DNA of 64,000 nucleotides from the NCBI GenBank assembly GCA_964542645.1, contig CAZIUG010000008.1:496001-560000 (forward strand). The letters are read 5' to 3'. Within the stretch, counting starts at the first letter, position 1. Each line of letters starts with the position of its first letter. The stretch comes from Moanibacter sp964542645. GTDB taxonomy: Bacteria; Verrucomicrobiota; Verrucomicrobiia; Opitutales; UBA2987. Position numbers and translations under genes: made by a program. The notes under the pieces were generated by a model. The model saw only the letters and a program-made list of their open reading frames with translations, was not told the DNA's origin and did no database searches. This document shows positions 26,841-36,017 of the stretch, piece after piece.

Positions 26841-27725
26841 CTACTGCCTTAATAACCCGAGCTTTCCGAGCTTTCCCTTCAGGATTTCGCGTTCTTCAGA
26901 CGTCAGAGCAGGCTGCGGTGGGCGAGGTTCCCCACATTCGACTCCGAGTCTCTCGCTCAAAGCCGCTTTAAGGCTAGCGTGGTATAGTCCTTCGATTTGG
27001 AAGTTGCTCACTTCCGTAGCCCGGGCCTGAGCAGTCTCTGCGCGCTTCAAATCTCCCTCCTGATATGCATCCCAAATTTTGATCCAGAATTCAGGCGCGA
27101 CATTCAGCGGTCCATCGATACAGCCACTCCCACCAATAGTTAGGGCCGGCAGCATTAGGTTACTATTCCCAACAAAACAAGAGAGTCCCATCTTAGCAAA
27201 ATCACGGATATAAGAAAGAGTTGGAGCGGAGTGCTTGAGTCCGGTCAATTGTGGAACTCCATCCCGGATTTTTCCCATCAATTCAGGGGTTATCTCGACA
27301 CCCGTGCATTCCGGAAGATTGTAAACAAAAAGGGGCAAATTTGCGGCGGCGCCTACTATCCGATAATGCTCTACAATTCCCTTCTCGCTCGTTCTAGAGA
27401 AAAACGGGGGCACGCAACAAATGGCATCGACCCCAGCTCCCGCGGCATGCTCGGCCATATGAGCCGCTCGCTTCGTTGTCGGAGCCCCGACATGCATTAT
27501 ATTTTTCGCCCTTCCTCTTGCCTGGCCTACAGCGAGCTTCGCTATTCTCTTATTCTCGTCATCGTCCAACAAAACACTCTCTCCAGCACCGCCCGCGATC
27601 CAAAACCCATGGACACCAGCTTCAATATTGAACTCCATTACCTTGCAAAACACCTCCTCGTTGAGGCAGCCCTCCGAACTCATAGGTGTGATGCTTGCTG
27701 GGTAAACTCCTTTAAACTCTAGCAT
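26841..27725 (-). CDS. Dihydrodipicolinate synthase / N-acetylneuraminate lyase family protein
   Basis: This 294-residue class I aldolase-fold enzyme uses a Schiff-base lysine. The pyruvate-binding motif is GGAGES at 45-50, the catalytic tyrosine is Tyr135 in FVYNLPE, and the lysine is Lys164 in LTGLKHS. Members include DapA, sialic acid lyase and 2-keto-3-deoxy sugar acid aldolases or dehydratases. The neighbourhood (SDR, GH32-like, sugar dehydrogenase) argues for a catabolic keto-sugar lyase rather than DapA. It may share a transcript with the SDR upstream (116 bases away). Confidence 0.93.
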   Translation of the reverse strand: MLEFKGVYPASITPMSSEGCLNEEVFCKVMEFNIEAGVHGFWIAGGAGESVLLDDDENKRIAKLAVGQARGRAKNIMHVGAPTTKRAAHMAEHAAGAGVDAICCVPPFFSRTSEKGIVEHYRIVGAAANLPLFVYNLPECTGVEITPELMGKIRDGVPQLTGLKHSAPTLSYIRDFAKMGLSCFVGNSNLMLPALTIGGSGCIDGPLNVAPEFWIKIWDAYQEGDLKRAETAQARATEVSNFQIEGLYHASLKAALSERLGVECGEPRPPQPALTSEEREILKGKLGKLGLLRQ

Positions 27726-27841
27726 GCTAATTATCCTTTCCTCAATCTTAAATCAGCATCGGTGATGCCAAGAACCTTCCCTTTTCTCGAGGCGACTATA
27801 CAGAACATGTTAATACCCACTCTTTATCAACACTGTTATTC

Positions 27842-28630
27842 TCAATAATACCCTTTGCTTCCACCCCCATCCACTGAAATCCCCGTGCCATGGATATGGC
27901 GTGCGTGGGAACCGCATAAGTAGGCAACCAATTCCGAAATATCTTCTGGTCGCCCCAGCCGACGCAACCCATCTGAAACAATCGCATCTTGACGAATATC
28001 CTGGACACTCTTGTTTTGCAGATGCGCCCGTTTCTCAAATATAGCTTGAGAGCGCTCGGTCTCAGTCAATCCTGGGTTAATCCAGTTAACATTGACGTCA
28101 TCAATCAATCCTTGGTTCGCCAGCCCCTTGGAAAAGTTGGCTAAGGCAGCATTGACCGCGCCGCCGACGAGGAAGTCGTTAGTCGGGGTACGAGCCATCC
28201 CTCCTACGATATTGATCACACAGCCCTTAGTCTTCTTCAATTCCGACCACAATAGACGGCACAGTCGGACTGCGGAGTGAAACTTTAGAGAGAAACCATC
28301 TAGCATTTCTTCATCTGGCTGATCCAGGAATTTCCCAGCTTTGGTGGCTCCAGCCGAGTTAATTAAAATGTCACACTTTCCAAAAGCTTTCATGAATGAA
28401 CCCACTGCTGCTTCACATCCTTCCAAAAGACGTAAATCAGCGGCATGGATTTCCACTAGTGCTGTGTTTTTTTTTCGAATCGCATCCGCTGAAAATTTCA
28501 ACTTCTCAAGGTTTGAGGACACCAGAAACACGTTGGCACCTCCCGATGCAAGACGCATTGCACAGGCAAATCCTATTCCTCGTGATCCACCAGAAACGAA
28601 AGCAACCTTGTCCTTAAAACTATTCATCAT
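27842..28630 (-). CDS. SDR family oxidoreductase with altered active site
   Basis: This 262-residue short-chain dehydrogenase has an intact NAD(P) motif SGGSRGIG (13-20) and NSAGA (91-95). The usual catalytic YxxxK is replaced by FLVGG (Phe153, Gly157) in NDFLVGGAVNAALANFSK, so both the tyrosine and the lysine are missing. The downstream GxxxxT-like and C-terminal SVDGG segments are normal. A small branch of SDR proteins shows this pattern, and its reaction is not clear to me. It is divergent from the GH32-like gene and upstream of the DHDPS-family gene. Two ATG codons in a row (28630, 28627) could start it. Confidence 0.85.
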   Translation of the reverse strand: MMNSFKDKVAFVSGGSRGIGFACAMRLASGGANVFLVSSNLEKLKFSADAIRKKNTALVEIHAADLRLLEGCEAAVGSFMKAFGKCDILINSAGATKAGKFLDQPDEEMLDGFSLKFHSAVRLCRLLWSELKKTKGCVINIVGGMARTPTNDFLVGGAVNAALANFSKGLANQGLIDDVNVNWINPGLTETERSQAIFEKRAHLQNKSVQDIRQDAIVSDGLRRLGRPEDISELVAYLCGSHARHIHGTGISVDGGGSKGYY

Positions 28631-28850
28631 GTAGAAAATCTATTTAGCCAAATAAACGAAACCGGTTGAGCTGCCAGAGCAACCTCCTCAAACGATCCAA
28701 ATACCCTACCTCTAGGGCTTAACTTTATAAACTTGTAAGCAACCAATTTTAGTAATGATAGTCGCAATTGCAAGGATCTCGCTTCAAGGTAATCGGTATG
28801 AAGGCTACAAAAAATATTTCTACATTCCGCTCAAATAGACTAATACAACC

Positions 28851-30350
28851 ATGAGCAACGCAGAAAAGTCTCAATACGTATCAAAGGAATTGGCGCTTAA
28901 CTTCCACCTCATGCATCCTGGAGGAGACAGCGCACCCGGTGATCCCAACCCCGCCTACTTCTTGGATGGCACCTATCATCTTCACTATATCCTTCGTCAT
29001 CCATGGCATGGCGAACCCTCAAGCGGTAGGCCCCAAGATCACGAAAACGCAAGATCTTACTCTTTCATCCATGTAACCAGCCCCGACATGTTGCACTGGA
29101 CTTGGCAGCCGACCAAATTGCAACCCTCCTTTACAGGCCACGGCATGTTCAGTGGAACCGGGTTCTTCACCAAAGAGGGAAGGCCGGCAGCTATCTACGC
29201 TGGACTTTCAAATCCTCGGAATAGCTACATCATTGTCGCTAAAAACAATCGTCTAGGTTGCTGGGAAAAGCCTTTCCCAGTGCTTCCGAAAGGTGGGCCT
29301 TCCGGTAAGGATATTAACCTTCTCGGCGATCCTGACTGCTTCCTGGTCGGCGATACCTACTACGCTTTTTCCGCTGCAAACGACGTCCCTCTATTTAAAT
29401 CTACCGACCTAAAAAATTGGGCCTATGTTGGTCCGATGTTCAAACACCATCTACCTGACGTTGCAATCGGAGAGGATGTCTCATGCGCTAATTTTTTTGA
29501 ACTTGATGGCAAATGGATGTTGCTGTGCATCAGCCATCAATTCGGCTGCCGTTACTATCTTGGCGAGTGGGATCCTGAGATGGAGCAGTTCGTGCCGGAA
29601 AAGCACGAACGGATGAATTGGAGACGGCCCAATCAAGGAATCATAAAAACTGAATATCGCGATTTCTTCGCTCCAGAAAGCCTGCTTGCGGCTGACGGCC
29701 GAAGGATTATGTGGGCTTGGCTTTGTACTGCGGATCCACCACTGAACTTGAAATCAATTCAATCGCTCCCGAGGGAATTGAAACTAGCGGACGATGGATC
29801 GCTACGTATACAACCTCTACAAGAATTGGAATCTTTACGTTACAGTGCAAAGATTCTCAAAGAAATTACAGTCTCATCGCCAGACCGACCTGCCCACGAC
29901 AGCAAGGGTCTCCAAAAAATCACCACCCTCGATGGAGACGCTTTTGAGATTAGGATTACCATCGACCACAATCAGACGCTGAGAAAACGCTTTGGAGTTC
30001 TGCTCTTTACCAACGACGAGAACGAAGGACTGCCCATCGTCATTCACCCTGAAACACGCACCATCCGGCTTGGCGCAGTAGAAGCTCCATTCGATGTGTC
30101 AGATCTTTCGGATAACGAAGACCTCGATTTGCGCATATTCATTGACAAGTATCTCGTCGAGGTTTTCGCATCCAACCGCCAAGCGGTTCTGACTACATAT
30201 GCGGACTACCAATCCGCCAATGGCCTATCAGCCTATTGCTTCGGCACAAGTATAACTTTTCGAAAGATTGAGATCTGGAAATTACGGCCTACAAATGAGG
30301 GCTTCTTTGAAGCCCAGAAGAATCCGATCTGGGAACCTGATGCGGAATAA
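28851..30350 (+). CDS. Glycoside hydrolase family 32-like protein
   Basis: This 499-residue protein has the two-domain GH32 plan: a five-bladed beta-propeller to about residue 330 and a beta-sandwich after that (the segment DLDLRIFIDKYLVEVFAS is a strong GH32 C-domain match). The nucleophile position is Asp31 in PGDPNPAYF (canonical NDPNG). Asp160 in LLGDPDCF fits the RDP aspartate, and Glu208 in IGEDVSCANFF may be the acid/base residue. No signal peptide is seen, so it should act in the cytoplasm on a fructoside-like or other imported glycoside. It is divergent from the SDR gene. Confidence 0.85.
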   Translation: MSNAEKSQYVSKELALNFHLMHPGGDSAPGDPNPAYFLDGTYHLHYILRHPWHGEPSSGRPQDHENARSYSFIHVTSPDMLHWTWQPTKLQPSFTGHGMFSGTGFFTKEGRPAAIYAGLSNPRNSYIIVAKNNRLGCWEKPFPVLPKGGPSGKDINLLGDPDCFLVGDTYYAFSAANDVPLFKSTDLKNWAYVGPMFKHHLPDVAIGEDVSCANFFELDGKWMLLCISHQFGCRYYLGEWDPEMEQFVPEKHERMNWRRPNQGIIKTEYRDFFAPESLLAADGRRIMWAWLCTADPPLNLKSIQSLPRELKLADDGSLRIQPLQELESLRYSAKILKEITVSSPDRPAHDSKGLQKITTLDGDAFEIRITIDHNQTLRKRFGVLLFTNDENEGLPIVIHPETRTIRLGAVEAPFDVSDLSDNEDLDLRIFIDKYLVEVFASNRQAVLTTYADYQSANGLSAYCFGTSITFRKIEIWKLRPTNEGFFEAQKNPIWEPDAE

Positions 30351-30440
30351 TAGACCAGCTTACTTCAAGTTAAAACCCTTACAGATCTAGAGCCAGGTCC
30401 CATAGGGCTAGAACGGCCTAATTCCCCTTGAATAGAATCA

Positions 30441-30452
30441 TCACAATTGTGA
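30441..30452. promoter_or_regulatory. 12-bp perfect palindrome TCACAATTGTGA, operator candidate
   Basis: This palindrome sits 124 bases before the start of the dehydrogenase gene at 30576 and 90 bases after the GH32-like gene. Its shape is that of a LacI-family or CRP-like half-site pair. It could control the dehydrogenase gene. It is a single copy and therefore weak evidence. Confidence 0.4.
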
Positions 30453-30575
30453 GAATCGCTTACTACGATTGAGGTTTTATTTTTCGGGTCCTAGGTATTT
30501 TCTTTGTTTACGAGTCTACTCCTTCGAACTATCTCTGGTTGGTGAAAATTTTCGATTCCTGAGTACACTCTAACA

Positions 30576-31364
30576 ATGAAGATACTTATCACCGGTGCTT
30601 ACGGACTTGTCGGTAGCGTTGTCTACCAACATCTCTTGAAAGTGAAGCCAGAAGTAGAGATCTTTGGTCTTGGACGCAGGCGCCAAATCTCCGACCGCAT
30701 CGACCCAGGAAACACCTTCGATATTCCCGAAGACCATCTTTTCATTTCGGATTTGTCAAATCTCGAAGAAGTCTATGAAATACTTAAAGGCTTTGATACT
30801 GTTGTCCACATGGCAGCCGATCCACGGCCGGACGCCCCTTGGGAAAGCATCCTTAAAAGCAACATTCTAGGAACCTACAACATCCTTGAAGGTAGCGTTC
30901 GAGCTGGCGTCAAGCGAGTCATAGCAGCTAGTACCGTCATGGTTTCATGGGGATATTTCGAAAAGGACCCTCATAAATCAATCCGATTGGGAACCGCAAA
31001 TTCGCAAACAGTAGAGAAATATCGAATCTTACCTACCGATCCCGTTCAACCCACCTGCCTTTATGCTTCCAGCAAAGTTTGCGTCGAGGCTATGGCCAAA
31101 ACCTACACTTCTACCCATCCAATCTCAATCTTCTGTCTTCGAATCGGTGCTGTAAATTCAGAAGATCAACCAAGCCCAGGATGTCTGGACTGCTGGTGTA
31201 GCCACCGGGACATATCCCAAATTGTTGAAAAATGCATTGAGGCAAAGCCCTCTGCCAAATTTGGGATTCACTATGCTGTCTCGGAAAGTTTATGGCGTAG
31301 TTTTGACATTGAGAGTGCAAGGCGCGAACTGGGATATGTACCCATGGATCGGGTCCCAGGTTGA
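30576..31364 (+). CDS. NAD-dependent epimerase/dehydratase family protein (uronate dehydrogenase-like)
   Basis: This 262-residue extended-SDR protein opens with the NAD motif LITGAYGLVGS (4-14). The catalytic YASSK gives Tyr163 and Lys167, with an AASTVMVSWG segment near 117-126 providing the serine or threonine. The short length and lack of a large C-terminal domain fit uronate dehydrogenase or simple sugar dehydrogenases better than UDP-sugar epimerases. It lies in the same direction as the GH32-like gene but 225 bases away, with a palindromic site between. Confidence 0.87.
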   Translation: MKILITGAYGLVGSVVYQHLLKVKPEVEIFGLGRRRQISDRIDPGNTFDIPEDHLFISDLSNLEEVYEILKGFDTVVHMAADPRPDAPWESILKSNILGTYNILEGSVRAGVKRVIAASTVMVSWGYFEKDPHKSIRLGTANSQTVEKYRILPTDPVQPTCLYASSKVCVEAMAKTYTSTHPISIFCLRIGAVNSEDQPSPGCLDCWCSHRDISQIVEKCIEAKPSAKFGIHYAVSESLWRSFDIESARRELGYVPMDRVPG

Positions 31365-31590
31365 GAGAGTAGGGAATTGCCCCTCCTGCTCGTTGTTATT
31401 CTCGGCAGTCCTATTGTATTTCCAAAAATTAGGCAGATATCCCTTTAAGTTTCCGCCCCATTGATCTGAGTTTCTACGAGCTCTAAACCTTGTTCCGCGG
31501 AAGAACTCGTGACCTAGCCTAATTTTCCAATCGGCAGGCTTCATTATCTCCAATACACCAAAAGGCGCGTGATTACCCGACTCCTTCAAC

Positions 31591-32538
31591 TCAATGCAAG
31601 TGAAGGGAGGTATCATACTCCACACGTACATTGGGAATAGAACAGAATACAGACGCCAACTCCTGCAAACTCGATGCTCCAATGGCAACCAAAGCTCCCA
31701 CTACTTGCGGATCAATAGTTCCCTCCCAACACTCAACGTAAAGCTCTCTACCAACCCTTTCAACGTGTAGGATTCTTCCTGCTTCTGCACGGACAAAGCC
31801 CTTTAGACGCACCAAGGTTTCAGGCAGTGCACGCATTGCCTCCTCCAGAGCTACCTGATCGACTGGATCAGGGAAAAAAATACGACAACTTTTCCATCCA
31901 ATGGGAGGTCCCGTGTCGGCTGTATCTAGATTTCGTACTCGCTGTGCCGCCAAGGTCAGCTCTTCTATTTCCACTCGGCAGTAATTAGCCACGATAATTG
32001 GAGCTAATGGATTCACCTCACGCACTGCGTTTCGTGCTGTGCGACGACACTCTTCAGTTGCCTCGTCATAGTGATTCATTAAGATAATATCTGCCCCCTT
32101 AACCTGGTTATCTATCTGCACAATAGCACCGCGAGAGGCAACGTGCCGCAGAGTGTGAACAACAGTGATTTGGCGATTCAGTTCGACCCATTCATTCAAA
32201 GGTTCACTCTCCAAAATCTGTGCAATTCTAGCAGGATTCGAAATTCCAGATGCCTCTAGCACAACACGGTTAAACGGAGCCGCTTCAGACTGAAGAAGAT
32301 CTTCCAATCCGAGCAACAACTCGTCCTGAATATCGCAGCAGACACAACCCCCAGGCAATTCAAGCAAACCTGATGCCGTATCAGCCATTCGCTGCGCATC
32401 GACCGAAACCATGCCGAGGTCATTGACCACAATCGCTACACGCTCCCCCGCCCAATTTCTCGTCATAAGGCGACTGATCAAAGTCGTCTTACCTGAGCCC
32501 AGGAATCCCGTGACTAACCAAATTGGTGTTCGGAACAT
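31591..32538 (-). CDS. CobW/COG0523 family GTP-binding metallochaperone
   Basis: COG0523 proteins are GTPases that deliver metals such as zinc or cobalt to client enzymes. The 315-residue protein has Walker A GFLGSGKT (11-18), the metal-binding CxCC motif (Cys65, Cys67, Cys68 in GGCVCCD), and the CobW C-terminal domain (RLKGFVRAEAG onward). The adjacent metal-dependent hydrolases (PHP, amidohydrolases) could be clients, which is only an inference. The gap to the upstream PHP gene is 30 bases, so they form an operon. The stop at 31591 leaves a shorter C-terminus than some members. Confidence 0.9.
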   Translation of the reverse strand: MFRTPIWLVTGFLGSGKTTLISRLMTRNWAGERVAIVVNDLGMVSVDAQRMADTASGLLELPGGCVCCDIQDELLLGLEDLLQSEAAPFNRVVLEASGISNPARIAQILESEPLNEWVELNRQITVVHTLRHVASRGAIVQIDNQVKGADIILMNHYDEATEECRRTARNAVREVNPLAPIIVANYCRVEIEELTLAAQRVRNLDTADTGPPIGWKSCRIFFPDPVDQVALEEAMRALPETLVRLKGFVRAEAGRILHVERVGRELYVECWEGTIDPQVVGALVAIGASSLQELASVFCSIPNVRVEYDTSLHLH

Positions 32539-32568
32539 ACTCAGACAATCACACCTCTGGCGTCCTCC

Positions 32569-33537
32569 TTATTCGCGTTTAAGACTAGTCAGATCAAAGG
32601 GGTTCGACCAGGCTTTAGAGCCATCCGGACCAATTATCTCAAACCGCACCCAACGTGCATTTGGTCTTAAGGTGAAAGTTGCAGTCTCGAAGGTCTCTCC
32701 TGGTTTCCGATATTCCGTACCGTACACATCATGGACAGCTGTGACTCCCTGGGCCTCCGTTGAACATACAGTCGCTTCCACCAATTGGTCTTGATCCCCA
32801 CACCGATCGATACGACGAAGATCGATATTATGTATCTCAGGCCCAGTACTGCCGTAACTCGTGCCGTTTTGCAGAGCCTCGCATATAGCCTCTGGCGTGC
32901 GTTCTTTAACCCGGACCATAGTCCATCCCTGGTAGGTATCATTCCTCTCGTTATCTAAACTATGGGCGTCGTCATCAGCCAGAGCAGGGTAGAGGCGATT
33001 CTCAAGCTCCATCCAATCGTCCCAAATAACAGACGACTCACCACGCCCGTGAGTCCGACAGATCGTATTGAAGACCTCCACTCCCGAAAACCCGTTCAGG
33101 GGAAGTGTATCACGCATGATCTTGACAGAACTCCAATGGGGATGGGCAAGCCAAACTGAGCCTCCCTGCTCATTGACACGATCGATCACGTGCTGGGGAG
33201 CCATATTCTCAGAATCCATGTCTTCGTGAATATTGAGACAGACGAAGTGATGAACCTGACCTCCGAATGGATTTTTTGGATGCAACTCAGCACCCTGTAT
33301 CAGCACGAAATCATTCGGTGCTTTGACCGTCTCGATGCGAGTGATGGTATAGTGGTCAGAAAGGCAGAGGAAGTCATACTCATGTTCAACATATCCGTCC
33401 AGTCGCTGCTGAGGCGTCGGCCTGCCGTCAGAATTAGTCGTATGGGAATGTAAATTGCCCTTAAGCCAGAAATACCCATCAGCCGAACTCAACCCAAATG
33501 GGCTTGTTAGAGAATTATCAGGATTGTTCATCTTCAT
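32569..33537 (-). CDS. PHP domain-containing metal-dependent phosphoesterase-like protein
   Basis: This 322-residue protein has an N-terminal PHP domain with the metal ligands His30 and His32 and Asp37 (NLHSHTTNSDG), then Asp61-His62 (LSDHY). Further histidines follow in WLAHPHW and DDAHSLDNERND. The C-terminal part from about residue 220 is a beta-rich tail, often seen in secreted or sugar-linked PHP proteins, but no signal peptide is present. The reaction is unknown; PHP proteins usually cleave phosphoesters. It is followed 30 bases later by the CobW-like gene. Confidence 0.87.
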   Translation of the reverse strand: MKMNNPDNSLTSPFGLSSADGYFWLKGNLHSHTTNSDGRPTPQQRLDGYVEHEYDFLCLSDHYTITRIETVKAPNDFVLIQGAELHPKNPFGGQVHHFVCLNIHEDMDSENMAPQHVIDRVNEQGGSVWLAHPHWSSVKIMRDTLPLNGFSGVEVFNTICRTHGRGESSVIWDDWMELENRLYPALADDDAHSLDNERNDTYQGWTMVRVKERTPEAICEALQNGTSYGSTGPEIHNIDLRRIDRCGDQDQLVEATVCSTEAQGVTAVHDVYGTEYRKPGETFETATFTLRPNARWVRFEIIGPDGSKAWSNPFDLTSLKRE

Positions 33538-33627
33538 TTTTTCCTATCTTTAGTAATTGCAAAACAGTGAGTATAACCTACATCGCGTGATTCCTTGTCA
33601 ACGGAACCTGAATCGCGGAAAGCTAAG

Positions 33628-34524
33628 CTAACTCGACTTTAATTTTCTTGAGATTTTGCGTCCAATGTTTGCTTGTTCTTCGCCTCCTCCAGAAATAATT
33701 CTAACACCCCAATCCATTAGGAATCTGACCTGAGCTTCAGTATCTAACGAAGGATCATTCCAAGAACTCAAGAATGCGACTCCCGCTCTGTCGCAAGCAA
33801 ATTTTACTATATTTCTTGCGGAGTCTACTTCGGCTGGATACGGTGGATCGTGAGCATCCGAGTGTCCAAACGACATGCCCATGTCGCCAGGTCCCCATTC
33901 GGCAAAAGCAATACCTGGTACATTTGCGATATACCTTGCATTCGCCGCACCCTCTCTGTCTTCAATCTTTAGACCTAATAACAATTCTCCGTCTGGATTG
34001 AGAGGCCATGGATCAGCTAATTTGGTGTATTCCTGGGGCGTAAGCCCCCAGATACCAGCCGCGAAACCCTGACCTCCAGCTCCCCGCTGACCCTGCTGTA
34101 ATCCACCTCCAAGACCCGCCTCCTGGAATGGATAGCGACATTCCTCAACAAACGCCTGGACTGCGTTCGCTTGCCTTGCATGGGTGTGAAGGACACCCAT
34201 ACAGCCAGAGGCAAGGACTTGCCGTATCTGCCATGAATTAGATCGAACCTCGTCTACAGTCTTAGCATTAGAGGGTAGCGTAACGATGACAGGAGGTAGG
34301 CGGTGGCCCGATCTAGTAGGACCGCCATCAACGAGCCCCTGTAAAAATAGCCGAAGTCCCTTTATATCAAACGGGCTGTGTTCGAAATCAACGAGAAGGA
34401 AATCTGCCCATGTATTTGTTTGCTTCTTCCCATTTTCGTAACTCAGTTCACCGGGTCCAGTATAGTACAGATACTCCCCTTGCTCCAATAATTCAATACT
34501 TCGATTTATTCGCTTTCTAGCCAT
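33628..34524 (-). CDS. HpcH/HpaI aldolase family protein
   Basis: This 298-residue class II (metal-dependent) aldolase-fold enzyme resembles 2-keto-3-deoxy-L-rhamnonate and 4-hydroxy-2-oxoheptanedioate aldolases. The blocks WADFLLVDFEHSPFD (about 41-55), the divalent-metal glutamate and aspartate in GLKIEDREG (about 194) and EWGPGDMGMSFG (about 216) fit the family. A glycine- and glutamine-rich insertion (about 137-157) is seen in a subgroup of such enzymes. It precedes the PHP and CobW genes on the minus strand (90-base gap), so these three probably act together in sugar acid breakdown. Confidence 0.9.
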   Translation of the reverse strand: MARKRINRSIELLEQGEYLYYTGPGELSYENGKKQTNTWADFLLVDFEHSPFDIKGLRLFLQGLVDGGPTRSGHRLPPVIVTLPSNAKTVDEVRSNSWQIRQVLASGCMGVLHTHARQANAVQAFVEECRYPFQEAGLGGGLQQGQRGAGGQGFAAGIWGLTPQEYTKLADPWPLNPDGELLLGLKIEDREGAANARYIANVPGIAFAEWGPGDMGMSFGHSDAHDPPYPAEVDSARNIVKFACDRAGVAFLSSWNDPSLDTEAQVRFLMDWGVRIISGGGEEQANIGRKISRKLKSS

Positions 34525-34720
34525 TCTATTTTCCCGTTAAAGTTTAGTTATTTTTCTATCTTCATAGCGTCCTTCGTGTACAAGGACCCATACCACATCC
34601 AGGTCTAAAATAACACATTGGGTGATTATGGTAAAAAATCTGAGCTTCCTGCAAGAGTCTCTTTTTCACCGGAAAAGAAAATGTGGACCTTTTAGCGACT
34701 AATTCTTAATATTCTGGGTC

Positions 34721-35803
34721 ATGAAAAGATTTAAAGCCGCACTAATCGGTTGCAGCCGAATGGGAGCATTTATCGACAATGAAATGCCAAAAGGAGGAAG
34801 ACCAGGTGCATACTCGCATGCTGCTGGCTATGAAGCCTGCAACCGCACCGAATTGGTGGCCTGTTCCGATCTCCGCACCGAGGTTTTGGAGCAAACCGGT
34901 CTCCGCTACAACGTTCCGAAGCAAAAACAGTACCTCGACTACAAGGAAATGATCGATCGAGAGCAGCCCGAGATCATCAGCATCGCTACCCAACCCGAGC
35001 ATAGGAGTGAAATCGTTATCTACGCTGCAGAGCACGGAGCTAAGGCTATATATGCAGAGAAAGCAATGGCAGCTTCAATGACGGATGCCGACGCCATTGT
35101 CGAAGCAGTGGAAAAGAACAACGTCTTCTTTAACATGGGCACTAACCGGCGATGGGATCCTGGTTATGATACTATGAAGGCCGTTATCGATAGCGGACGC
35201 ATCGGCAATCTAATAGCCCTGGTCATCCACTCAACCGGCCATCTTTTTAACACGGCTAGCCATAGTTTCGATCTCTTGCAACGGCTAAACTCGGACTGCC
35301 CTGTATCCTGGGTTCAGGCCCATCTTCCAAACGGGGATGAAGTCATCGACGGAGAAAGGCTGATAGAAGATCCGATAGGCCACGGTATTCTACAGTTTGA
35401 GAACGGAGTGACGGCCTACGCACTAAATACCGGTCGTGGAATGGAAGTGGAAGCCCACGGTAACCACGGTTGTGTAATGTCGCGAAGCAACGAAAAAGAA
35501 TGGCTTTTGCGCGAATCGAGCAATACGGATTACAGGGGGCGAGATGTTCTGGTTGATGGAGAATTTCCTACTTTTAAACCAGATAGTTCGACGCGACTTT
35601 TGATCGAAGATCTGGTCCATTCAGTTGAATCAGGTCAACCCCCTCGAGGAGGAGTCCGTCTGGCACGAGCCAATACCGAGCTGATCTTTGCATTTATCAA
35701 ATCGCACCTTCAAGGTGGAGCTCGCATTGATCTCCCTTTAAGTAGAAGTCGGCATCGCCTGATGCGCAATCGGGAACCACGCCAGCCAAAGTATCAGCGG
35801 TAG
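34721..35803 (+). CDS. Gfo/Idh/MocA family oxidoreductase
   Basis: This 360-residue NAD(P)-dependent enzyme has the motif GCSRMG (residues 9-14) and an altered catalytic block AEKAMAAS (EKA in place of EKP) near residue 109. The second domain includes NRRWDPGYDTMKAVIDSGRIG and the paired histidines SHSFDLLQ. It probably oxidises a sugar or sugar acid. It is divergent from the HpcH/HpaI aldolase operon, with 196 bases between starts, and convergent with the TIM-barrel gene. Confidence 0.9.
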   Translation: MKRFKAALIGCSRMGAFIDNEMPKGGRPGAYSHAAGYEACNRTELVACSDLRTEVLEQTGLRYNVPKQKQYLDYKEMIDREQPEIISIATQPEHRSEIVIYAAEHGAKAIYAEKAMAASMTDADAIVEAVEKNNVFFNMGTNRRWDPGYDTMKAVIDSGRIGNLIALVIHSTGHLFNTASHSFDLLQRLNSDCPVSWVQAHLPNGDEVIDGERLIEDPIGHGILQFENGVTAYALNTGRGMEVEAHGNHGCVMSRSNEKEWLLRESSNTDYRGRDVLVDGEFPTFKPDSSTRLLIEDLVHSVESGQPPRGGVRLARANTELIFAFIKSHLQGGARIDLPLSRSRHRLMRNREPRQPKYQR

Positions 35804-35824
35804 CTTGGAGGTTTTAAGACAACT

Positions 35825-35865
35825 ATAAAAAAGGAGCCTTTATCTTCAGAATAGGAAGTCTCCTT
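35825..35865 (-). terminator. Rho-independent terminator (minus strand)
   Basis: AAGGAG (35831-35836) pairs with CTCCTT (35860-35865), with an inner extension of CTT/AAG. On the minus strand the stem is followed by a T6 run. It would end transcription from the PEP_hydrolase-like gene, about 150 bases past its stop. It may also slow plus-strand transcription from the Gfo gene. Confidence 0.65.
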
Positions 35866-36017
35866 GGTATTTCCCCGCCACCTTGTATCCTAAATCGAAG
35901 CTTCAGATTGATTTGGAGACCATCTTATCCGAATACTCCAATATCCAAGATTGGCCGTACAGATCTCCTAAGTAGTCGAAAACCTCAACCAACAGCAAAG
36001 TTTAATCCAACTGGACT

